64,000 nt of DNA from Megachile rotundata (taxonomy: Eukaryota > Arthropoda > Insecta > Hymenoptera > Megachilidae). A model generated the notes under the pieces. The model was given only the letters and a program-made list of their open reading frames with translations, did no database searches and had not been told where the DNA came from. A program made the translations under genes and the position numbers. The DNA lies in NCBI RefSeq assembly GCF_050947335.1, contig NC_134985.1, forward strand, positions 22,001,190 through 22,065,189. The letters are read 5' to 3'. Shown here piece by piece: positions 48,002-60,787 of the stretch (position 1 is its first letter; each line of letters begins with the position of its first letter).

Positions 48002-50805
48002 TATATTAATAAAGTGCTGCTCGCAACATTTTCTCCGACACGCTTCGACTCACCAGCGAGACGCATCGATCGAAACATCGACCGCTCGTTATTTAATTTT
48101 TATACAATCGTCAAGGGAATCATGGTCTCTTCACTTTATTACTTTCTTCCATTCCGTGCTGATTAAGCCGTTCGCGTAACTCATGATTTTCCCCACTTTT
48201 CCAACTTCCGTTTCCGTTCAGACTCCCCTCCGCTCCTTCTTTATCGTTTCGAACTAATCGCTACCTTTTCTACTCGCTAAACGTTGCAACTATCATGTCG
48301 TCGAGACGTGTCGAGACGATTGCAAATATTGACTTGGGATTGAATTATAGAGTCGAGATTCTGAGACTGCCGATGAAAGTGAAGTAATATGGTTCGTTTG
48401 TATCACGGGCGATATTCAGACATTTCGAGTTTCATAAATTTAGTATATAATATACCACCAAGCATGCGATAGGTGGAGTACTTGTTATATCTTCATGAGT
48501 AACAGTTAAGGGTTGTATCACCCTGTACAAGATCGCCGCGTGTTGCCACGGATTAAATGGCCACGCGTTAGGTGGTCACGCGTTTACTCTACGAAACGAG
48601 CGTACTCGAGAACGATTCGAGCAAATACGATATCGAAAGGTAAGCTTATATCTGGCAAGATTCCCGATTAAAGATCGTTTCTTGTTTCGCGGTAAACCCT
48701 CGAGATTCGAGAGCATCTGTCGAGAGAGACTCGAGATCTCTGGCTACTTGAGAAATTGTCCCGCGTAAATCAATAAGTGTCCTTGGGCAACCGACACTGT
48801 TACGTTTCTTAGGAACGCCCTTTAGCCGAAAGGGTCGAGAAATCGAGACGATTTCGATCGCGCCGACACGAAAACGGCTCGCACCGGCAGCGTTTCGAAG
48901 GGGAACACTCCGCAACCTAATGTCTTTTAACCGAAGACGCTAGCATGCCGGTTTCGCGAGTAAATTGTTAACTACCCCTGTTTCGGGAAGCTGGAAACGC
49001 GAGTAGTAGGTGGACCTGTAATATTAAGCAGTTACGTAGCCTCTATACTTCGCTCTTTAGAAATTCTAGTTTAAGGTTGAACGTGGTCGTAGTCTGAAAG
49101 CAACCGTAGTTGGAAAGTAATTGAAACGTTTGTCACGGTGAAATTACTTCCAGCAAGTGGGAAGAGCACCGTACGAATTGTCAATTATTTGCACGTACCA
49201 AAGATACAATTCCTTTCTAGGACAGTCTTTAGTCTCGGAACATGTAGGGTTCTCTATGAAACAGTTTATCAAAGTGGATTTCGAGTGCGAGATGATTTCA
49301 AGTGTAATTTTGGAGTCCTCGATTTAAAATAGGATTTCTAGTGCCGAAACTATTCGTAAAATATAAGATGGGATTTTAGGTACGTGTAGCGTAGAAAAAA
49401 TTCGAAACGAGAACACACGATTATTGTCTAAAAATAATTATAATTCGTACTACTTTTCGTTCGGAATATAAGAAGTTTGATAAATCGTAAAATTTCTCGA
49501 GACACCCTATGTGCGAGGCACGCAGAAGACCCGTTCCAGTTTTCCATTACGATGCACGTATCCAGCCAGACTCCTTTGTCGCGAAACCGGCGTCACTCGT
49601 TTCTTCTATCGGAAAGCTCGCTTCTCGCGTAACCAGCTTTCCTCGTTGTAGCGTACTTTCAAAGCGCAGAGCTTCCACCCTCGACTACGTTGATTCTCGT
49701 TTCCCATTACCGCGACTGATCGCAGCTTCCGAAACCTTTCGTTCGAACGCTCGATCGTATGGCATCGACTTTGAAACGAACCTAATTAATAGTCACTCGT
49801 ATTCGTTACCGTTTCAAAAAATTAATTAATGTGCCACTTTATAATCACAAATTAAAAGCAACCTTACCTGCGTCAAGAGATTGGATAAATGATCGTTTGA
49901 AATTGCGTGAAAATTCAAAGTACAACTCGATCACTTATGCCTTTTAAGATCGGTATTTTTTATGTTACGATTAAGATCATCCTTTATTTATCCCGACATC
50001 CTGCGACACTCGATATTTGCAGACAATTCTTTGACGATCCAAAATCGAATTCGTTCGCAAACTCTGTTCGTTAAAATGATTTATGCATGCTTTTCGCGAT
50101 CAAACAAATCCTCGCAAAAAATAATCCCGATCGATTCTCTGTTAAAAAATCATTTTACCGTATCTCACAATGCTGTCATCACTGCTACCACCATCAGTCA
50201 TGGATCACAAAGGCCCAGAGTACAGTGACACCTGCAAGAATGATCTCTTTTCTTATTTTTTCTGCAATTAATTCGATAGAACCGACTCATCGATTAGTTC
50301 ACATCCACGTAACGAAATTAATCGACACGAAACGAGGAATTCCGCTTTCTTTTTTCGCGCGGGGAAAGAAAAGAACGAGGTAGCAATGTTCATTTAACGA
50401 CGAATAGAAAAGGAAAACGGTGCTATCCATCCAGTTGCAAAGCGTTCGTCGAGCCGTGAATTCTTCGTTCTTGTCTTTGATCTCGAACCGAGTATTGTTC
50501 GCGTAGAGCGTATACGGTGACTGTTATTCGATCAAACTCACCCGTGAAGAACTCGTCCGTTTCGCGGCTTTAGATTCGTCGAGGATAATCGTCGCCGCGT
50601 CCCATGATCCGCTGTACGATCATTCAGAAGCCGAACCTTTTCGTTCTCTTTCACATCCGGTCGGAAATATTCGCGTCAAAGTGTAACCAACATTGGAAAA
50701 CGAAGATACGATTGGAGAAACGATCGAGTCGATGATTTTGACGCGTCGAAAATTAACAGATGATTGGAGAAAGATCAGTTGATCCGCTTACAATACATTT
50801 CTCTG

Positions 50806-50875
50806 GATCTCCAGGTCCCTAGTAGATTCCTAAATTCCTAAATCTGTATATCCTCAGATTCCTACGTCTCCAGTT
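50806..50875 (+). repeat. decayed pyrimidine-rich repeat (TTCCTAAAT type)
   Basis: Short units such as GATTCCTA, AATTCCTAAA and TATATCCTCAG repeat imperfectly. The wording resembles the repeats at 2555-2700 and, on the other strand, at 32840-32935, which suggests a dispersed family in the gene's introns. Confidence 0.4.
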
Positions 50876-51872
50876 CGAAATTGTAGGAAGTTCAATTATA
50901 CGCTCGAAATCATCGAGGTCGTTCGTAGACGCTATTGAACTAAGGAGAATGAATAGTTAAAGAACTATTTGATACAGTCAACGAATCGAAAAGCGAGAAA
51001 TCGTAGCGGAATTGCATGTCGTACCGTTAGAAGATTCAATCGGATCTCTGCAACGGAATGGCACGCGCTTGTTTGGAACGGTGCATCGGCACATGAGAGT
51101 GGAGCCTTTTTTTTAGAGAGTCACGTTAGTCCCTTAGTCTAGCCTAGAGAGCCCGCTTCTGTTAGACAACACGCGAAATACTATAAGTACACACGGTTTA
51201 TGCTGCCTTTCACAAACACGGATTAGTCAAGCGAATCTCTCGTTGCCAATTTACCCATTGCATTTTATCGAATAATTCTATAAAAAGTGCGAAGGACAAC
51301 TCGTTCAGAGAATCGAGCCTTGACACTCTAGATTCAACAGCGAACGATATCGGAATCTTTCTTGGAATTCGAACGTATGCAAACAAATATGTGAGTCATT
51401 AAGAGCTTCAAGAAGCCGAAGAGAAGCTCTAGAGCAGATCAAAGAAGCGAGTAAATGCTCGGTCAAGAATAATTGCATTTGACCATGACTAATCTCTATT
51501 TGTAACACAAGCGGTAACGATGAATATTTGTAACTCGAAGTTTTCGCATGGTCAAATGAGTCGATTCCAATTTTATTCGAATCTTAAAAGTCTTTAAAAA
51601 ATAGATCTTTTTTTACTAGTTCTATATTCGACTCGTATCACGACTAATCTCTATTTGTAAGACGAGCAGCCGGTGGTCCGTGTGTATCTATAGGAGCCTC
51701 CAGTACCGCATAAGTAGCGCCACACTCGACTCGACGCGGCAGACTCACACAAAATAGAAACACCACACCTAGCACTGAGTTTCTAGACTAGCGTGGAACG
51801 AAGCTATTGAACGCTACTGAGCGATTAGCGCGAACGACAACGAATCAAAACGTAATTTTCGATGTGCTTCAG

Positions 51873-52063
51873 GCCCGTTGGAGTCTGGGGGAAGATCGTC
51901 GGTTCTTTATGCGCGATCGCTGGTGTGCTGACGATCGCTCTGCCTGTTCCCGTCATCGTCTCCAACTTCAACTACTTCTATCATCGTGAGACTGACCAGG
52001 AAGAGATGCAGTCGCAGAACTTTAATCACGTGACCAGCTGCCCGTATCTCCCTGGCACTTTAG
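51873..52063 (+). CDS. Sh: Shaker exon 6: S6 and proximal C-terminus
   Basis: Encodes [20 protein letters not shown], then [18 protein letters not shown] and the cytoplasmic [25 protein letters not shown] (residues 414-476), with one base of codon 477. S6 lines the inner pore; the Pro-Val-Pro kink at 437-439 forms the activation gate characteristic of Kv channels. Its first base completes the codon split with the pore exon and so helps determine Arg413 or Thr413. Acceptor GTGCTTCAG|G, donor TTAG|GTACGA. The protein is identical to Drosophila ShB over this segment as far as I can recall that sequence. The frame stays open for about 100 codons into the following intron, but nothing suggests the retained form is used. 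Confidence 0.97.
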
Positions 52064-52553
52064 GTACGAAATTTACGACAGGGCCTCCGCGCATAAAACG
52101 TTCTAGAACGTATGTTTCGATCGTAAATTTCGATCGCACTTTCGTAGCAAATGGCCATTCGATAAATATTCTGTTCGGTCGGTTCGGACGTAAGTCGTAT
52201 TGTCTCGCAATCCCGAGCAGAATATGTACCGATATCGCGTGTCTACGCCTTTCTAGGGTGAAGTTCACCCTGACTTTAATCCGCTTTGGCTCGAACTTAG
52301 CCGTTCGATTTTTCACGCCTTCCTTGACAATCTACGACGCCTTGACTATCAATTAGTGTCCGACAAAAGTAATTCCAGTCTCGAGCGAACTTGACTGGGC
52401 ATGAAAAGTAGCTTGATTAAGCTGCTCGACAGAAGGATGCTCCGAGAGGATTACTTAAAGAGCATCCATTACAGAGATTTAAGCCGGTGACAAGCGAGAT
52501 CAACTATCGATGTTTGAAACCTGACGAATTTTCGTGTTTCTCGCTCTTTGCAG
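52064..52553 (+). other. Shaker intron 6
   Basis: A 490-bp intron (GTACGA...TCTTTGCAG). Retention keeps the Shaker frame open to TAG near 52354, giving a basic tail without the ETDV end. No other feature was seen. Confidence 0.85.
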
Positions 52554-52720
52554 GTCAGCACGTGAAGAAGAGTCCGATGTCGGAATCATCGTCCGACATA
52601 ATGGAGCTGGAAGAAGGCATACTGCTGCCTCATCCTGAGATTACGAAGAAGCCCAACTGCAACCCTCGCCATAATAACAATATTAATCCAGCCTGTATGA
52701 GCATCGAGACTGACGTCTGA
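52554..52720 (+). CDS. Sh: Shaker exon 7: C-terminal tail with PDZ-binding end
   Basis: Encodes QHVKKSPMSESSSDIMELEE, a short divergent stretch, then RHNNNINPACMSIETDV and the stop TGA (52718-52720), residues 477-531. The final ETDV is a class I PDZ ligand that anchors Shaker channels to Discs-large-type scaffolds at synapses. The SESSSD cluster offers phosphorylation sites. Drosophila has a similar beginning (QHMKKSSLSESSSD) and end (RHNN...SIETDV), but about 100 Gln-rich residues in between that are missing here. A donor-like CTACTAG|GTATTA just after the stop, with an acceptor-like TTGCAG near 52881, would allow a 3' UTR intron; it is uncertain. Confidence 0.96.
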
Positions 52721-55700
52721 CTACTAGGTATTATCTTTTTATCGAAATCCGTTTCGAATTAAGGGGTGGTACCTTGGTAGTTCCTTGAGGAACGTTCTTG
52801 TTTCAGAGGAGGGATAGTTATTAATTAATTTTGAAAACCGCGATTAAGTGGAGGGGATTTTAACGCGTTTGGTGTGATTGCAGTGAAGGAGACGATGGCA
52901 ACGTGGTGGCCAGTGGTGGGACGGTTGTCGAAGAACGGCTACAGTTCCCTTCGGTGCCTGACGTAGGCCTCCTTCACGCGTCGTCGTAGTCGTGCTAGCT
53001 GCGGATCGCTAGCGACTAGCGCGTGTACGCGTGCGCACTGGCCGTTTGGTTGCGGATAGCACGCGACTGCGCATGCGCGCTCGCGCGCCCCGTCTGTCCA
53101 ATAGTCTGTCAATACGAGGGGTGCTTCCAATCCATTATTACGCGTCAACGAGAAACGAAAGCGAGGAAACGAGAAACGAGAGATAGAGTAACGCAGAAAT
53201 TCAACGACCAAGAATCGGCTGACTTAAAATGGGTGCCACATTATTTCTTCCAACGCGACGAGCAACCGAGTTAAAATTCTCGGCCGGAATAGTCGAAGAA
53301 CGTCACAGAAAGAAAGAAATAAGGGGAGCGATCGCGTGGGCAGGTGTCGAGAAGCGACGTTAAACGATTAAACGCGTAACAATAAGAGTAAGATATAAGG
53401 ATTAAGAAAAACGGTAATAAAATGTGAGAAGAGGTGGCGGATTTCAGTTTCGACGCGAAACGAAATCGAGACACAAGACAGCCGCTTCGGAGGTGTTAAC
53501 GATAAACACGCGCACCCCACGTAGGGACCTACGTGCTAATTACGGGGGATGGTGTTGGATAAACCTCTACTTGTCGCCCGACCATCCCCCACACCACCGA
53601 CTCCAGTGTTCAATACAAATGATATAACAAATAAAAGTTAAAAAAGTAACAAGTAAACGATATTAAAAAAAAAAAAACGAAACGAAACGGAAGAGTATTA
53701 AATCGCAGCGGCTTCGCGAGAAAACAAATTAATAAGTGAAGAAAAATAAAAAAGTAAAAATAAATAAATAAATAACGTCGTTCGAGCCTTTAAACCGCCC
53801 AAAATACGGTCGAAGAATAAAATCGAGATGAATGGGGGTGGGGGCGAGCCGGGCCGGCGACGAAACCAGGGGAATCGTACCAGATAATACTAATTAATTA
53901 TTATCGATGTAAATTATATATCGAGTATACACGTAGGCGAGATGGTACGCTAAAAGAGAACAAAAATACAGCATTATTCGTTTTAATGATTACAACACTG
54001 CGCGAAAAACGAACGAAGCCACGATCGAGCGGAAGAGGAGAACAGAGAAAATGACGCGGTGAAGGGGTTGGGGGGAGGGTGGGGGGACAGAAGGTGAATC
54101 GAAGAAACGAAGAAGACTTCTAAGAGAACATCGTGGACGTTGCACGGCGACCAGCTAACGAAAACAAGTGTGTCTTGCAGCGGAGAGACAATTTTTTTTT
54201 ATATTTTCCACTGACGGACAAAAACACTGCTGTACGTACTTGAATGCGAGAACCATTGGAATGCAATTTCTTTTCTCGAGCGTACACTCTTGCATACACG
54301 CGTACAAAAGCATTTACGTAGCGTACGCAGTGTACGATCATGTTTGAAGAACGAGCGTGCGTATCCGTTTAACGATTGACCAGTCGTCGATCGTGCATAA
54401 CGGGTCTGCTAATGAAACCGGGGCTGATTATGTAAACCAGGCTCCATTTGGCTACATACAATATTTTGAGTAATTTCGTGTATAAACATTATTTATTTTT
54501 AACACTCTCAAAGCCAACCCGCGATTTCAGAAATGATTTACATAGTGCAATATAAATAAACAATGTCCACTGATATACCACGACGATCCTGGTGTGCCCG
54601 AAAATCGGTACAAAGGTGGCAATATACAAAGAGTCCAGTGTAATTATAGCTGGTTAAATTTGTAGACACAGTTGTGCACGATCGAAGACGCGAATCGAAC
54701 AAGACGGATCAGAAATGAGCCGTAGCGATGTTTCTGTGTCAATCAGCGACTCGGTATCGTAAAAGATCGGTGCGAAAGACGCGAGATAAGTTTGTAAACG
54801 ATCGAAAGGAAGATGAAAGTGCGTGGTCGAGCAACGTTGGCACGAGGAAAGCCGACTGGCAGGGTGGAAAGTTGCGATCAATGGCCGGAAATGTGGTCTG
54901 CCGATGGCGCGTGTAACCGTGTTCGAATATCGCGACCGATACTGTTTTTTTTTATTCGTCCGAACGCGATTTTGAAACTGGGAGGGAGTCAAGTAGTAGC
55001 GAAAGCAGTATCACAAAGAGATTCATTTAGCGAGGCAGTGTTGTAAGAAGAAACAAACGATTCGATTGCGATTTGCGTTCGAATGAGGTTGCGGAAAAGA
55101 TGGCGGATGGTTAGCAGTCGTTCAACGATTAATTTCTATATTGATTTTACAATTTTCTCTTCCTCTCGCTTATTTCTTTATGGGCGAATTTAAACTTAAG
55201 GTTATGGCATATCTTTTATTCAAGCGTTTGTCGAATACGTGTATGTATAAATTTACAAATTGCCATGATATTTCTCTGTAAATGTTTCTATGCGTTAAAA
55301 GACCAAGAATAATTTTCTGCTTCGTTCGATGAAAATTGCGAACTGTGATAATTTCTTTTTGTACATTTTGTAAACAATATTCTAATCCATTGCCTTATTC
55401 TTTTGACGAATGATCGAGAATCGAAGTTACAAATTACAAAATTAATTGGTCCATAAGCTAACTTCTTTTTCCACTCGATGTTCAAGGAGATCGAATAAGA
55501 AAATATAAAGTTAATAATTAGGTAAAAAGACGATTGACGAGTAAAAATATGACATTAAAGGCTGTGATCGAAGAGACAGGAGCAGATAAAGAGAGAAAGA
55601 GAAAACTAAGAATACGATAGAGGATAAATAAAAACGGAAAGGTATCGAATTGTCAGACCAATCGCCGCTTTTCTTACCTCTTCGCTGTCGTCTCGATGTT

Positions 55701-56900
55701 TCGCCTCTTTCCCCGGGCGATAAAGCGCATCACAAAAAATCGTCAAGACTGCCATTTTACCATTCTCAGTGAAAACGAAACGAAAGAAGCGTAATATCCA
55801 CGACTTTTTCCGCTTAGAATCGACCCTTCGAACACCGCGAGACGTACAACGGGCCCCGATCCAGACATTTTCGTGATTCCTTGACGAATTTCCGTCGATT
55901 GGCCCGTTAATTACGCGTCGAAACGCAAACAAGCATCAAAGAATTTCCAATTTCGAGTTTCCCTCATCACGATTCGTCAAGAACACGAGGGAGAATGCTG
56001 GCGTTTCGATTCGTCCGATCACTCCGGACAACGCATCGCGATTTACCTTATTCGTTATAAATAATAATAATAATTCTGGTAATTCCGTTGTACGTGCCAG
56101 GTCACCGATTAACAAAGACTCGTTCGTTCGAGGAATCGAGCCATCCCTGACGGAAATAATCCGACTACGATGAAGCAGGAAGTCCGACGTTGCGAAGCGA
56201 GCCAGGAACACGCAGTTAGAGGTATAAACTTCAGAAAAAAAAAACCGATGAAACAAATCGAGAAAAAAAGAAAATCAAGTAAACGTGCGTAACTAGAGAA
56301 ACAGAACGAGGAAAATATAAATAGGTAGGACGCAAGTAAAGCAGAAAAAATGAAAAAAATAACAGCGATTCCATTATTCGATTATACAGTTTAGGTAAAT
56401 TAGACGCGAGTTTTATCGAGGGATATATCTCATCTCTATCTTTTATTAGACGAAAAAACGAGCAAGGCTAAGACGAAGCGAAATTTTGGATATTGCCAGA
56501 AAATATGGACGAACGAGCGAGCGAGCGAGCGAATGAGCGTAATTGGTACGAGTGTTTTTAAAGGAGAACAAAAATCGTGTGAATCGTGGAATGTCTGCGA
56601 AAGTTTGCAACGGTGAAAGAATGGAGAACGAATTTGATCGAGCGAATGAGACGCGAAGAGAGCGAAACAAGGGTAAACAAAACAATAATTAAACAGAGAT
56701 TTACGTTTCACGCGCCTTTATTACGATACTTGAACTTTTCGCCTCGCTAATTTAGTTAGAGAAAAAAAAGTAAAAAATAAAAGACGGGAAACATTTATCG
56801 GAAGTACCAGCCTAGCTAATTCCAAAGAGAAGCGAAAACAAAGTAATTAAAATAAAATTAAAGTAACGCGAATTATAAGTCGGCAGAGGATAAATTTATT
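52721..56900 (+). other. probable Shaker 3' UTR and 3' flank, proximal part
   Basis: No coding sequence. AATAAA signals occur at 53416-53421 and 53630-53635, with several more in the A-rich stretch 53740-53830 and near 54553. The most likely proximal 3' ends are thus about 0.7-1.1 kb after the stop, though neural channel mRNAs in insects often extend several kb further. A structured GC-rich element lies at 53518-53590. Open frames on the - strand (for example 55606-55932 and 55936-56256) show no domain. Confidence 0.4.
53518..53590 (+). other. two strong hairpins in the probable 3' UTR
   Basis: CACGTAGG (53518-53525) is followed after GA by CCTACGTG (53528-53535), an 8-bp perfect palindrome able to form a 7-bp stem with a four-base loop. 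Nine bases on, GGGGGATGGT (53544-53553) is mirrored exactly by ACCATCCCCC (53581-53590) across a 27-nt loop. The block is GC-rich in an AT-rich neighbourhood and lies about 800 nt after the stop codon. Confidence 0.6.
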
Positions 56901-57420
56901 ACTATAACGAAGAAAATTAGTAACTACCGTTTAAATTCTATTAACTAAAAACCTACTACTACTAAACTACTATTATTACTGTTACTACTACTATTACCAC
57001 TAATACTGCTACTGCTACTGCTACTACTACTCGTACTACTAATACTATTACCGCTACCGCAGATACTATCACTAAAACGCAGCCTCACTCTTTGAACTGT
57101 CACGAGTAACTTATCACGAGAACGATGACAACCACCACTATCACCATCACTATCTACTATCTACTACTATTACTAAATACTACTACTACTATTACTACTG
57201 TGTATCGTTACCACTATCGATAGTAGCGTGACCATTACTTTCGTTGTTGTTATTATCTACGTCTACTACTACTACTATTGCTGCTACTGCTGATACTACT
57301 ACTACTATCGCTACGACTATTACTACTACTACTACTAACTATTATATCACTGATAGCGATACTAAATACAATCTACAAACTATTACTGTTACTACCGAAA
57401 TTAAAAGGGAGATCAAGGAA
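56900..57420 (+). repeat. (TAC/ACT)n trinucleotide repeat region
   Basis: Long imperfect runs of TACTACTAC, CTACTGCTACTG and ACCACTATC occupy most of this stretch, giving chance Thr-, Tyr- or Leu-rich open frames (for example 57244-57426). These frames are products of the repeat, not genes. Confidence 0.8.
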
Positions 57421-60040
57421 AAGTGAAAAACACGCTACGGCGAACAGATATTTAGACGAAGACGAGAAACTACTCTGTTAGACGGTCGTAGCTGTTTAGA
57501 GGTGTATAAAAAAAAAATAGATCGTAGATAGATAGTCACGAAGGTAGTATACGAGTGATAGTTGACGAGAATTCCGATCCCATTCAGATCGACGCGCGGC
57601 AGAGGGTGGTTTTCCATAATTCACGTGAAAAATAAAATAAAAACAAAAGAAAACGCATATTGTTAATAATCGTTCGGTTCCCATCGGCAGACTTTCGTCG
57701 CCCTCGAAAAAAAAAAAAAATAATAATAAACGAAGATACGAATGCTTTTTCTCACCTCGATCGGGCTTTCGTCGTCGATGATCGCAAGCCAAAAATGAAA
57801 TACCTTTCTACGATCGTTTGTACGTTTTCTTAAGGGTCTTCTCTTAGGCGCTTTTTAATCGAACATTTTCGCCTCGAGGCGACTAACTTTTCTGTCCGAA
57901 AGACTTTCACTTTTCGAATCGACTGCTCGCGTTCATCAAACGATCGATCGAGTATAAGTAAGAAATTCCTACTGCAAAGTGGCGAACGCCATTTTGTATA
58001 CGTTGATAATGTGCGAAACGAGTGCTGATGGTCGCCGACACCACGTTCTACCGTCAACGAAACCACGTTCTTTTTTTTTCACTACGAGATCCATCAATTT
58101 ACTCGACCCTGAAAATGAAACAACAACAACAACAACAACAAAAGAAATGTTCCTTCGCGACTGGATGTCGGATGTCGAACTTGTCGCTTTGCCAAACGAA
58201 ACACCGCGCTGTTGCCTCCACTGCATGCGATTTTTTCAATGGAAACTCGATCGTTGCTTGTCGATCGCGCTGATTGCCTAAGCGTCCTTCTAACGCAGAA
58301 GAGAATCACGAGAATGAAAAGGATGGAGTGAGAGAGAAAGTGTCGATGAAGAAGTGGAGGTGAAAGGGTGAGAATGGAGAGAGAAAGAGAGAGGAAGCAG
58401 AGATAAGTGAAGCATGCATTCCAAAAGTAATTAGGTGAAAATTAAAGGTAGAAGATACGACGATGACGAAGACGATAGTCCGCTACGAAGCTAGATACTT
58501 ATATTCCGCTGTCGCCGTAGAGAACGAACGAGATCCGTTGTTACACTTACACGCTAACTTTTCGATCATGAGAAATTCAGTGAACCGAACAGCGAGCAAC
58601 ACGCGTAGTATTCGTGATAGCAGGCCGGCTAGAATTTTATGGAAAATATTGTACGAGTACTTGGGAACCTTAAAACTTTATTGACCTGGTTGCTACGATA
58701 ATACTCGAGGAGATTTCCAGGTACGAGTTGCGTCCTTTCGTTTCGTTAACGTTCTGCGATTTAGCGTCGTAAAGAGTTCGAAGATGTATCGATGTCGATT
58801 GTATATATACGAGGATTGGAAGGCGAATCAGGATCATTGACAATTTGGTCGACCGATTAATCAAAAACGTCCTGAATCAACCCAGATATTTTCTTGCAAA
58901 ATGGCGCATAGGTCATCGACGCAGGATCTTTTGAATCATTGGCCATCGAATGTCGACTCAAAAGTTTCAAAAGTAACGGGACATCTTTGGACTTTCGATG
59001 ATGTTGAGGAAACGTCGGAACCCGGAAATCTCCAGCATGCACGAATGATTGTTTAGCGTTGGCCACCCACGTCAAGCATCCCCTGCTGCAAACGATTTAC
59101 GAACGATTCGGCTAGAATTTGGCTGGTTGTTAATTGGCTTTGTTATTTATTGTTGTCCCAAGTTTGTTATTAGTGTATGAAAGTATTCGAAAGAAACGAG
59201 AGGAAAGAAATACGCATTGGGCAACAGGGGATGGTCGAGCGATCAAGTACTATAATTAAGGAAGAAACGAAAATAGAAAAAGAAAAAAAAGATATAGAAG
59301 CGAATTAACGAGCGCTCGTAGATCGAGACGATTCACGCTTTCAAGTGATATTATTTAGATATATTACGATCGACGCTGAACGAGCAACCATTGAATTACC
59401 GTGAATAATTCTTAAATAACGTTTGTTATCGTTCTCAAATTTTCACTGATTTCAGCCGGATCGAGCATCAAATGATTCCGACGTCGAAGACGAACAAAAA
59501 AAAAAATACGTGTATGTACAGTCGAATCGTAAATTTGAAACGAAAGTAAAGTCGAGAAAAAACGAGGGAAGGGAAACGTGTGGCTCGTGACAGGAAAATC
59601 GGTAATTATCAACAAGTAAAAAGTATTAATCTCGTACCGAGTACACGCGATGAGAGGAAACGAGCGTGATAATAGAGAAAATTTAGTAGGCTAAACGTGA
59701 AAATTAATCGAAGAGAACAAACGAAACGAAACAAAGCAGAAAACAAATAAAAGGAGACGAGGGCTGCACGCGGTGGCGGCTGCCTCTGCCACTCTAGCTG
59801 ATCGGGATCCGTTTTATTAATTAATTAATTGCCGAATTAATTAATTAATCGAGAACTCATTTATATAGTGTTGAGCACTGTTTTAAGTGCTTCTTCATTT
59901 TTTGGCTGTGTGAAGCTTCAACTAAAGTAATTTAACGGGAACGAGGAAGAAAAGAAAAAAATTTAATGATGTAATTAATCGTATATTGGCTTTGCATAAT
60001 CACTCTCGACAATTTTTTCTGACACAAGGAAAAATCAACT
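57421..60040 (+). other. 3' flank or distal 3' UTR, middle part
   Basis: No gene recognised. It contains an A-run at 57707-57720, a (CAA)7 run at 58121-58141, a GA-rich stretch (58310-58405) and a Pumilio-type TGTATATA at 58800-58807. A palindromic TTAATTAATTAATT cluster lies near 59817-59850. Frames of 60-110 codons on both strands have no visible domains. Confidence 0.4.
58121..58141 (+). repeat. (CAA)7 microsatellite
   Basis: Seven exact CAA units. A short open frame reads it as polyglutamine, but there is no context supporting translation. Confidence 0.85.
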
Positions 60041-60042
60041 AA

Positions 60043-60274
60043 ATGAATAATAATATTAATAATAATAGAAGTAATAATAATTAATAATGATTAACAACAA
60101 CAACAATAAATAATAAGTAATGAATAATAATAAATAATAATAATAACAACAACATTAGTAATAAAATATGTAATAATAATAATAATAATAATAGTAATAA
60201 CTAACGAGTAATAATAAATAATAATAATAACAATAGTAATAATAAGAAAAATGAAAATAATAATAATAATAATT
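60043..60274 (+). repeat. (AAT)n repeat region
   Basis: Imperfect AATAATAAT runs with occasional AAC, GTA and TAAG interruptions. The - strand frame across it is Tyr-rich only because of the repeat. It is followed by an (AT)n run with a TGTATATA Pumilio-type site at 60431-60438. Confidence 0.85.
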
Positions 60275-60787
60275 GATAAGTAATGAACGCCACGTCTCCC
60301 TCGGTACGTTATACATATTATGATTCCGCATCTCCGTTTGTACGCATTTTAACAAAAAACAGAAAAAATATGGATTCAAAAAAAAAATGATAAATAAAAC
60401 AAGGATTGCTACAGGATATACATATATATATGTATATATTTAAAGAGAATTAACGAGAGAAGATGTATAAATGAGGAGAAGATAAAAAAATGAAAAGAAG
60501 AAACGGAATACTATACTCTTAACGGTACTAGTTCAGTATAAACATCCTGCCGAGTTGCCCCGGGTTAAGCTAAGAGCCACCTGGCCCGCATTCAAAATAT
60601 CTCTATTACGTTTATAAGCACCTTAAAGAGAAGCTAAAGCCGATCGCCTTACTGAGTGGGACACGATAATAAGAAACCAAAAGATATAAACAAGTATAAC
60701 AAAATAAAATGTCGATTTAAAAGAGTAATTAACTATGTAAAGTCAACACGCGCGTACATAAAATACACTTTTACACGTTGAAATGTA

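Larger units (their letters stand above)
46687..51872 (+). other. Shaker intron 5
   Basis: A 5186-bp intron. It holds the ACTTA pentamer array, a short inverted-repeat element (47690-48001) and a lone element-like end (RC TA-CAGGGTGATAC) at about 48514-48528. A decayed pyrimidine-rich repeat lies at 50806-50875. No second S6 exon was found, in contrast to Drosophila Shaker, where alternative 3' ends include different S6-containing exons. Confidence 0.75.
1682..52720 (+). other. Sh: Shaker (Kv1) gene, coding span start codon to stop codon
   Basis: This is the whole coding span of a voltage-gated K+ channel subunit that assembles as a tetramer in the plasma membrane of excitable cells. Seven coding segments join in phase (74+124+266+644+130+191+167 = 1596 nt, 531 aa). 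Residue positions in this model: inactivation ball 1-24, T1 about 60-155, S1 about 192-212, S2 about 241-262, S3 about 276-294, S4 about 321-339, S5 about 356-380, pore loop 395-411, S6 about 418-447 with Pro-Val-Pro at 437-439, and C-terminal ETDV, a PDZ-binding end. Drosophila ShB is longer (about 656 aa), mainly because of Gln-rich stretches in its N- and C-terminal tails that are absent here. Seen: exons, splice sites and frame. Known family: Kv1 architecture. Not excluded: extra small exons in the 37.9-kb first intron and further alternative ends. Confidence 0.96.

Noticed and set aside
49240..49510. Third MITE with ends TAGGGT...ACACCCTA
   Set aside because: Only short, poorly matching ends and no clear TA flanks.
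51862..52356. S6 exon read through into intron 6 as an alternative C-terminus
   Set aside because: Possible in principle but needs intron retention past a normal GTACGA donor, and the added residues show no motif.
57244..57481. Thr- and Leu-rich frames as small genes
   Set aside because: They are translations of the TAC/ACT trinucleotide repeat.
60155..60379. Tyr-rich - strand frame
   Set aside because: It is the AAT repeat read on the opposite strand.
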